The notes beneath the pieces are model-generated. The model made no database searches. It was not told where the DNA came from and saw nothing but the letters and a program-made list of their open reading frames with translations. A DNA stretch of 9,446 nucleotides. It comes from an uncultured Lachnospiraceae bacterium (GTDB lineage Bacteria; Bacillota; Clostridia; Lachnospirales; Lachnospiraceae). The translations under genes were made by a program, and so were the position numbers. The stretch is taken from positions 1 through 9,446 of the forward strand of contig CAJULA010000050.1 of the NCBI GenBank assembly GCA_910587155.1. The letters run 5' to 3'. Below are positions 5,604 to 9,446 of this stretch, one piece after another. Position 1 is the stretch's first letter, and each line of letters starts with the position of its first letter.

Positions 5604-8039
5604 TTACTCCGTTTTTTTCAGCTTGGCAAAGGCCGCATACATAACTTTAGTACCCGCCCGGTCGAATTCCACTGTCACCTGATAATCTCTGGCCCCTTCC
5701 TCGATCTTCCGCACAATGCCTTCCCCATATTTCACATGTCTGACTCTGTCGCTGACCTCATAATCAGGACGTCCTCCGGCAGGCGCACCTTTGGAGAGGC
5801 CGTTCAGTGTGCCGGCTCCTTTCGTAAAAAACGGCCTGTTTTCTTCCTCTGTCCTCTGCGGCTTTAAGACTGCCTTCGGACGAAGCCGGGGATCGTATGC
5901 CGGTCTGGTAGCGCCGATCCCTCCTGACAGACTGCCGGCTGTATACATACGGTTCCCGCCATCCATGCCTCTCTGGGCGCTGTCCCTGTTTCTGCCGTTG
6001 ACGGTCGTCATGCTTCCGGCGCCGAAGCTGCCAAAGGGCTTCTCCCGGAAACGGCTGCGTGATTCGGCTTCCTGCGGATCCTCCTCCCACGTTCTGCGTT
6101 TCACCATGGGCGGCCGGTGATCCATCAATTCTTCCGGTATCTCTCCCACGAAACGGCTGACCATATTGTACTGTGTCTCGCCTCGTATCATCCTTGAACG
6201 GGCGCAGGTCAGGGTCAGATCATCTTTGGCTCTGGTAATGCCCACATAGGCAAGTCTGCGCTCTTCCTCCATGTCTTCCGCATCATCTGACGTAATCGTC
6301 ATATAACCGGGAAATACGCCGTCCTCCATACCTGCCAGATAAACCCGTGAATATTCCAGTCCTTTGGCACTGTGCAGTGTCATCAGCAACACTCTGTTAT
6401 TGTCTGCGGCCACACCGTCGATATCCGCCACCAGTGCCACTTCTTCCAGAAATTCGCTCAACGACGCCTCCTCATGATTCTCCTCATAGGCAATCACCTT
6501 ATTCATGAATTCGTCTATATTCTCGATTCTGCTCTCGGCGTCCTCCTCTTCCGATTCCTTCAGCGCCTTCACATAACCGGTAGTATCAATGATATCCTGC
6601 AACAGTTCCTGCAGGCCATAGTATTCCAGCTTCCCCCGGAAGCTCTGGATCAGCATCACAAACGGCTTTAATTTGGACGCGCTTCTGCCGATGGATGCGA
6701 TTTTGTCCGCCTCCCGCAGCGCATCATAAAAACTGATCTCATGTGCATCCGCATACTCCTGCACTCTGGCAATGGTCGCCGCACCGATCCCTCTTTTCGG
6801 TATGTTGATGATACGCTTTACCGCCACATCATCCTTGCCGTTGTCCACTGTTTTCAGATAAGCCAGCAGATCCTTGATCTCCCGTCTGGCATAGAAATTG
6901 ACGCCACCCACTACCTGATAGGGAATCCCGGCCAGTACAAACTGCTCTTCCAGCAGTCGTGACTGGGCATTGGTGCGGTACAACACAGCGCACTGTCCAT
7001 AATCCGCCGCACCTTCCGCCCGTTTTTTGCCGATATCCGCGGCAATAAACTGTGCTTCTTCATAAGCGGTGTCAAACTGTCTGAAATGCAGAAGGTTTCC
7101 TGCCCCTTTGTCCGTCCAGAGCGTCTTTTCCTTTCTTCTCTTATTGTTGCGGATCACATGATTGGCAGCATCCAATACGTTCTGCGTGGAACGATAGTTC
7201 TGCTCCAGTCTGATCACTTTGGCATCCGGATATACCAGTTCAAAATCCAGAATGTTTCTGATATTTGCCCCGCGGAATTTGTAAATAGACTGATCGTCGT
7301 CTCCCACCACACACAGATTCCGGTACTTTCCCGCCAGCAGACGGATCAGTTCAAACTGTACCGTATTGGTGTCCTGATACTCATCCACCATCAGATAACG
7401 CAGCCTCTCCTGATAGGATTCCAGCACATCCGGACAATTCTGAAAAAGTTCCACTGTCTTCACCAGCAGGTCGTCAAAGTCCAGTGCATTATTTCTGTGC
7501 ATGACATTCTGATACTCTGTATAGACAGCGGCTATCTTGGTCTGCACGAGATCCCCCATGGCACTGGTCGCAAATTCCAGCGGCGAAATATATTCATTTT
7601 TTGCGGAAGAGATGGCGCCAAGTATCGTCCGCTCCTTCAACATCTTTGTGTCGATCTGCAGACGCTTGCATATTTCTTTCATCACTGTTTTCTGATCATC
7701 GCTGTCATATATTGTAAAGTGATTATCAAATCCCAGTCTGTCTATGTAACGGCGCAGTATCCTCACGCAGCTTGCATGAAACGTGGAAACCCACACGCTC
7801 TCCGAGCCGTGTCCCACGATCCTGTCCACACGTTCCCGCATTTCTCCCGCCGCTTTGTTGGTAAAAGTAATCGCCATAATGTTCCAGGGACTGACACCGC
7901 ACCGGTCGATCAGATAGGCGATTCTGTGAGTCAGTACCCGGGTCTTGCCGGAACCTGCCCCCGCAAGAACCAGAACCGGTCCCTGCGTCCGATAGACGGC
8001 TTCTTTCTGCTGTTCGTTCAGTGTATCATATATACTCAT
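5604..8039 (-). CDS. pcrA: UvrD/PcrA-type superfamily 1A DNA helicase
   Basis: This ATP-driven 3'-5' DNA helicase acts in nucleotide excision repair, removal of RecA filaments and clearing of transcription-replication conflicts. Starting at the ATG at 8039 (MSIYDTLNEQQKEAVY) gives 811 residues. The Q-motif is LNEQQKEAV (7-15), Walker A is AGAGSGKT (26-33), motif Ia includes TFTNKAA, and Walker B is VDEYQDTN (D219, E220). Motif III is GDDDQSIYKFRGA (246-258) and motif IV is LEQNYRS. Motif V is TLHSAKGLEY and motif VI is RRLAYVGITRAKD. A low-complexity Gly/Arg linker then leads to the C-terminal Tudor-like domain (YEVSDRVRHVKYGEGIVRKI) known to contact RNA polymerase in PcrA. It is somewhat longer than typical PcrA (about 730-750) because of this linker. 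GGAG lies 6 nt before the start; a second in-frame ATG at 8051 is a possible alternative. Confidence 0.95.
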   Translation of the reverse strand: MSIYDTLNEQQKEAVYRTQGPVLVLAGAGSGKTRVLTHRIAYLIDRCGVSPWNIMAITFTNKAAGEMRERVDRIVGHGSESVWVSTFHASCVRILRRYIDRLGFDNHFTIYDSDDQKTVMKEICKRLQIDTKMLKERTILGAISSAKNEYISPLEFATSAMGDLVQTKIAAVYTEYQNVMHRNNALDFDDLLVKTVELFQNCPDVLESYQERLRYLMVDEYQDTNTVQFELIRLLAGKYRNLCVVGDDDQSIYKFRGANIRNILDFELVYPDAKVIRLEQNYRSTQNVLDAANHVIRNNKRRKEKTLWTDKGAGNLLHFRQFDTAYEEAQFIAADIGKKRAEGAADYGQCAVLYRTNAQSRLLEEQFVLAGIPYQVVGGVNFYARREIKDLLAYLKTVDNGKDDVAVKRIINIPKRGIGAATIARVQEYADAHEISFYDALREADKIASIGRSASKLKPFVMLIQSFRGKLEYYGLQELLQDIIDTTGYVKALKESEEEDAESRIENIDEFMNKVIAYEENHEEASLSEFLEEVALVADIDGVAADNNRVLLMTLHSAKGLEYSRVYLAGMEDGVFPGYMTITSDDAEDMEEERRLAYVGITRAKDDLTLTCARSRMIRGETQYNMVSRFVGEIPEELMDHRPPMVKRRTWEEDPQEAESRSRFREKPFGSFGAGSMTTVNGRNRDSAQRGMDGGNRMYTAGSLSGGIGATRPAYDPRLRPKAVLKPQRTEEENRPFFTKGAGTLNGLSKGAPAGGRPDYEVSDRVRHVKYGEGIVRKIEEGARDYQVTVEFDRAGTKVMYAAFAKLKKTE

Positions 8040-8054
8040 AGTAATCTCCATTCC

Positions 8055-8073
8055 GCCGCCTCTCACTGGCGGC
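8055..8073 (-). promoter_or_regulatory. Hairpin in the helicase mRNA leader
   Basis: GCCGCC (8055-8060) and GGCGGC (8068-8073) form a perfect 6-bp GC stem with a 7-nt loop. It lies just upstream of the helicase start codons at 8051 and 8039. It would fold over the AGAGG-type site used by the 8051 start but leave GGAG (8045-8048) free, which favours 8039 as the start. Confidence 0.35.
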
Positions 8074-8092
8074 CCAGACAGTGCTGATTCGT

Positions 8093-8122
8093 ATGATAGC
8101 TTTTGCTTTTTCCTGCTGTCGG
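8093..8122 (-). promoter_or_regulatory. Candidate helicase gene promoter
   Basis: On the minus strand, CCGACA (8122-8117) and TATCAT (8098-8093) are separated by 18 bp, matching 4/6 and 5/6 of the sigma-A consensus. The -35 overlaps the first bases of the repeat copy at 8120. Initiation would give a leader of roughly 45-50 nt. Confidence 0.35.
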
Positions 8123-8204
8123 ATGCGCACGGATTTGCAAAGGAAAATGCTGCTTCGCGGCGCAAATCCGGCGCGAAAAACGCTTTCATCAGCGTTTTCC
8201 TAAG
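8120..8204. repeat. Structured intergenic repeat, right copy
   Basis: Positions 8120-8147 match the reverse complement of 2609-2636 with one difference. This copy is more palindromic: CGGATTTGC (8130-8138) pairs with GCAAATCCG (8162-8170), enclosing an inner stem GCTGC / GCGGC (8149-8153 / 8157-8161). A third perfect 8-bp hairpin follows, AAAACGCT (8177-8184) / AGCGTTTT (8191-8198), with loop TTTCATC overlapping its base, then CCTAAG. It lies between the divergent helicase and substrate-binding protein genes and may influence either promoter. The type looks like a dispersed palindromic element. Confidence 0.6.
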
Positions 8205-8225
8205 TTTAGCACACTTCCTGCCCTT

Positions 8226-8236
8226 TTGTATACAAT
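8226..8236 (+). promoter_or_regulatory. Palindromic -10 region of the substrate-binding protein gene
   Basis: TTGTATACAA (8226-8235) is a perfect 10-bp palindrome and contains most of a TACAAT -10 hexamer (8231-8236). No good -35 is at the expected distance (TTAGCA at 8206-8211 is 19 bp away). This suggests an activator-dependent promoter or an operator overlapping the -10. Confidence 0.3.
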
Positions 8237-8270
8237 AGAGTATCATTTTTTATTTTGGAGGAATTGGTTT

Positions 8271-8807
8271 ATGAAACGGAAATTGATGAGTCTCCTGCTC
8301 TCGTTTGTACTGGTAATGGTACTGGTAACGGGTTGCGGAGCGGCCGCAGCCGGAGATAAAACAGCTGTAGCCGGAGAAAAGGTGGTACTGAATGAAGTCG
8401 CACATTCCATCTTTTATGCACCGATGTATGTTGCCATCGAAGAAGGGTATTTCGCAGAGGAAGGAATCGAACTGGAACTGGTGACCGGCTTTGGTGCGGA
8501 TAAGACCATGACCGCTGTTCTTTCCGGCGAAGCGGATATCGGATTCATGGGCTCTGAGGCTTCTATCTACACATATCTGGGCGGCACATCCGATCCTGTG
8601 GTGAACTTTGCCCAGCTGACCCAGCGTGCCGGCAATTTCCTTGTATCCAGAGAACCTGTGGATGATTTCTCCTGGGATATGCTGAAAGGAAAAAATGTGC
8701 TCGGCGGCCGTGCAGGCGGTATGCCCAGCCACGATGTAACATGGGAACACATCAGAGGAATTTATGAGTGGACAAGCCGGAAAGCCCCGGATTTAAAGGG
8801 GGTTTAA
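8271..8807 (+). pseudogene. ABC-type substrate-binding lipoprotein (NMT1/SsuA-like), truncated
   Basis: This begins as a normal solute-binding lipoprotein of the NMT1/THI5/SsuA/TauA group. These deliver substrates such as sulfonates, taurine or thiamine precursors to an ABC importer; the actual ligand is not predictable. It has a signal peptide with lipobox V19-T20-G21-C22. A typical first lobe follows (IFYAPMYVAIEEGYFAEEGI, then AVLSGEADIGFMGSE and KGKNVLGGRAGGMP). GGAGG stands 9 nt before the ATG at 8271. Family members are about 320-340 residues; this frame stops after 178. Resemblance ends at about residue 151, after GGMP. The remaining 27 residues (DVTWEHIRGIYEWTSRKAPD region) do not look like the expected continuation. 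The second lobe, and any permease or ATPase genes that should follow, are absent. Most likely the gene was cut at about 8722 by an insertion, rearrangement or assembly join. Confidence 0.8.
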
Positions 8808-8809
8808 AT

Positions 8810-8905
8810 ATGAGGAAAAGGTTGTTTCCGTCTCATAGCACAACTACATTTACTTACTTTGCCAGAAGGAGGACAGGCCAGACCTGTCCTTTTTCCTATA
8901 TATAG
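8810..8905 (+). CDS. Possible 31-residue basic leader peptide
   Basis: An ATG at 8810 follows AAAGGGGG at about 7 nt and opens 31 codons rich in Arg, Thr and Phe (MRKRLFPSHS...), ending at TAG 8903-8905. It overlaps the first hairpin (8866-8894), so ribosome movement through it would affect folding of that hairpin, as in leader-peptide attenuators. It starts 3 nt after the stop of the truncated upstream frame. No family is recognised, and it may be a chance frame. Confidence 0.22.
   Translation: MRKRLFPSHSTTTFTYFARRRTGQTCPFSYI
8866..8894 (+). terminator. Terminator-like hairpin 1
   Basis: AAGGAGGACAGG (8866-8877) pairs with CCTGTCCTTTTT (8883-8894) over 12 bp with two G-T wobbles and a 5-nt loop (CCAGA). 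The T run forms the end of the stem. It is a good intrinsic-terminator or attenuator candidate. The A/G-rich left arm contains an AGGAGG-like sequence that is sequestered in the stem. Confidence 0.6.
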
Positions 8906-8947
8906 ACCGGAAGGAGGCGAAAAATATTATATCAGTTCCCATTGACC

Positions 8948-8976
8948 AAGCCTGACCGTAAAGGTTGGGCTTTTTT
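8948..8976 (+). terminator. Terminator-like hairpin 2
   Basis: AAGCCTGACC (8948-8957) pairs with GGTTGGGCTT (8963-8972) over 10 bp, including two wobbles, around the loop GTAAA, and continues into T6 (8971-8976). It lies 27 nt upstream of the TTG start at 9004 and separates that gene from anything upstream. It could be a terminator or an attenuator of the downstream gene. Confidence 0.65.
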
Positions 8977-9003
8977 CATGCCACGAAAAGGAGGTAATCT
9001 GTA

Positions 9004-9309
9004 TTGGCTGATGAAAAAGCAAAAGTACCGCCCTCACCGGAAACCGATACCGCAAAAGAATCCGGAAAGCAAAGTCTGGCGGATATGGTAAAAGCGGTAA
9101 AGGCCGCGCAGGAAAAGCAGACGGATATTCCTGTGCAGGAATCACTGACACCGGCTAAGGCGGAGGAAATACAGAAACAACCGGAAAAATCTGCTCCTTC
9201 TGATTCTCCCGTAAAGGAAACGGAGAAACAGAAAACGGAAGACGAAGAAATGAAGGCAATGGTCTCCAGTGTAAAAACATTCTCCCCAGCGAGCGGGCCA
9301 AAGCCTTGA
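9004..9309 (+). CDS. Small Lys/Glu/Pro-rich hypothetical protein, TTG start
   Basis: I do not recognise the family. The start is TTG at 9004, preceded by AAAGGAGG (8987-8994) at about 9 nt, a near-ideal ribosome site. The 101-residue product (MADEKAKVPPSPETDTAKES...) is highly charged. A probable helix lies at 24-38 (SLADMVKAVKAAQEK), followed by a long low-complexity Gln/Lys/Glu stretch, and it has no membrane segment. Such disordered small proteins are common in the gene clusters of integrative conjugative elements of gut Firmicutes, but that is only an impression. Its last 10 or so residues (FSPASGPKP) change character and lie where an opposing minus-strand frame begins to look genuine (9277-9309). 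The true C-terminus may therefore be lost at a junction. Confidence 0.6.
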   Translation: MADEKAKVPPSPETDTAKESGKQSLADMVKAVKAAQEKQTDIPVQESLTPAKAEEIQKQPEKSAPSDSPVKETEKQKTEDEEMKAMVSSVKTFSPASGPKP

Positions 9310-9426
9310 AATGTTGTGGTTGGGCACCGGCACATAGGCCATAAGAGCCTCCTTTGCCCCAGCCTCCAACTGACTCCTGATGGAAGGCCGTTCCTGCGCC
9401 GGAATCTTTGTTTCCTGTTCTGCCAT
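9142..9426 (-). pseudogene. 5' part of a small charged hypothetical protein, likely cut
   Basis: ATG at 9426 has AAGGAGG at 8 nt, a strong ribosome site. The first 38 or so residues (MAEQETKIPAQERPSIRSQL and on to about YVPVPNHN) read like a real, soluble charged protein, similar in style to the small proteins of conjugative elements that start with a RPSIRxQL-like helix. After about residue 50 (position 9277) the frame is simply the antisense of the plus-strand gene and becomes Phe/Leu/Arg-rich, which is not believable. Only roughly 9277-9426 is likely genuine. The gene seems to have been joined head-on to the plus-strand gene by an inversion, a deletion or an assembly error. Function unknown. 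Confidence 0.45.
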
Positions 9427-9446
9427 GTCTGTTTCCTCCTTTCCGG

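Noticed and set aside
7086..8087. Long plus-strand frame (333 codons) opposite the helicase
   Set aside because: It is antisense to a gene with complete helicase motifs, and its product is a Cys/His/Ile-rich antisense pattern without a recognisable domain.
8040..8246. A 69-codon in-frame upstream extension of the helicase gene
   Set aside because: It runs through the structured repeat and the promoter-like site, has no helicase similarity, and the family start MSIYDTLNEQQ lies at 8039 with a ribosome site.
8943..9046. Second leader frame from TTG 8943 (LTKPDRKGWAFFMPRKGGN...)
   Set aside because: It runs through hairpin 2 and overlaps the 9004 gene in another frame, with no convincing ribosome site at the right distance.

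Overview
The window looks like chromosomal DNA of a spore-forming Clostridia bacterium, most likely Lachnospiraceae or a close relative. This rests on Gram-positive style ribosome binding sites (AGGAGG type), a CotF-like ferritin-fold coat protein, an M14 peptidase of the gamma-D-glutamyl-meso-diaminopimelate type, a PcrA-type helicase with the Firmicutes C-terminal domain, and moderately balanced GC with AT-rich intergenic regions. No rRNA, tRNA, CRISPR array or complete insertion sequence is visible.

Layout. Positions 1-242 are non-coding: a T-rich stretch that may belong to an rRNA-flanking or dispersed repeat, then a strong palindromic terminator. From 243 to 8039 all genes are on the minus strand. 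In order of transcription (right to left) they are: pcrA/uvrD-type helicase (5604-8039), a small single-pass membrane protein with a very acidic tail (5189-5485), an M14 peptidoglycan peptidase (4068-4988), a GreA-type elongation factor (3485-3988), a ferritin-like/CotF-like coat protein (2898-3356), a sensor histidine kinase with no response regulator beside it (1100-2572) and a lipoprotein (243-1013). Most are separated by gaps that hold hairpins or promoter-like sites, so they read as mostly single-gene units. The kinase-lipoprotein pair is the likeliest functional couple.

From 8271 the strand switches. A plus-strand NMT1/SsuA-like substrate-binding lipoprotein begins normally, but its family resemblance stops at about residue 151 (near 8722) and it ends after 178 residues. 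Beyond that lies material of different character: a possible 31-codon leader ORF, two terminator-like hairpins in tandem, a TTG-started Lys/Glu/Pro-rich small protein (9004-9309), and the 5' end of another small Lys/Glu-rich protein facing it on the minus strand (from 9426). These two convergent frames run into each other near 9277-9309. The right 0.7 kb looks like the edge of a mobile or rearranged region (integrative element, inversion or assembly chimera), though no integrase or att site is visible to settle which.

The best non-gene signal is a diverged, structured intergenic repeat present twice. A 28-bp block at 2609-2636 recurs in inverted orientation at 8120-8147 with one mismatch. Each copy is followed by a hairpin with a TTTCATC loop and a CTTAG/CTAAG end. 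Both copies sit in 5' regions: ahead of the histidine kinase, and between pcrA and the substrate-binding protein. I found no convincing complete new system in this window. The unexplained right end and the repeat are the two things most worth following up.
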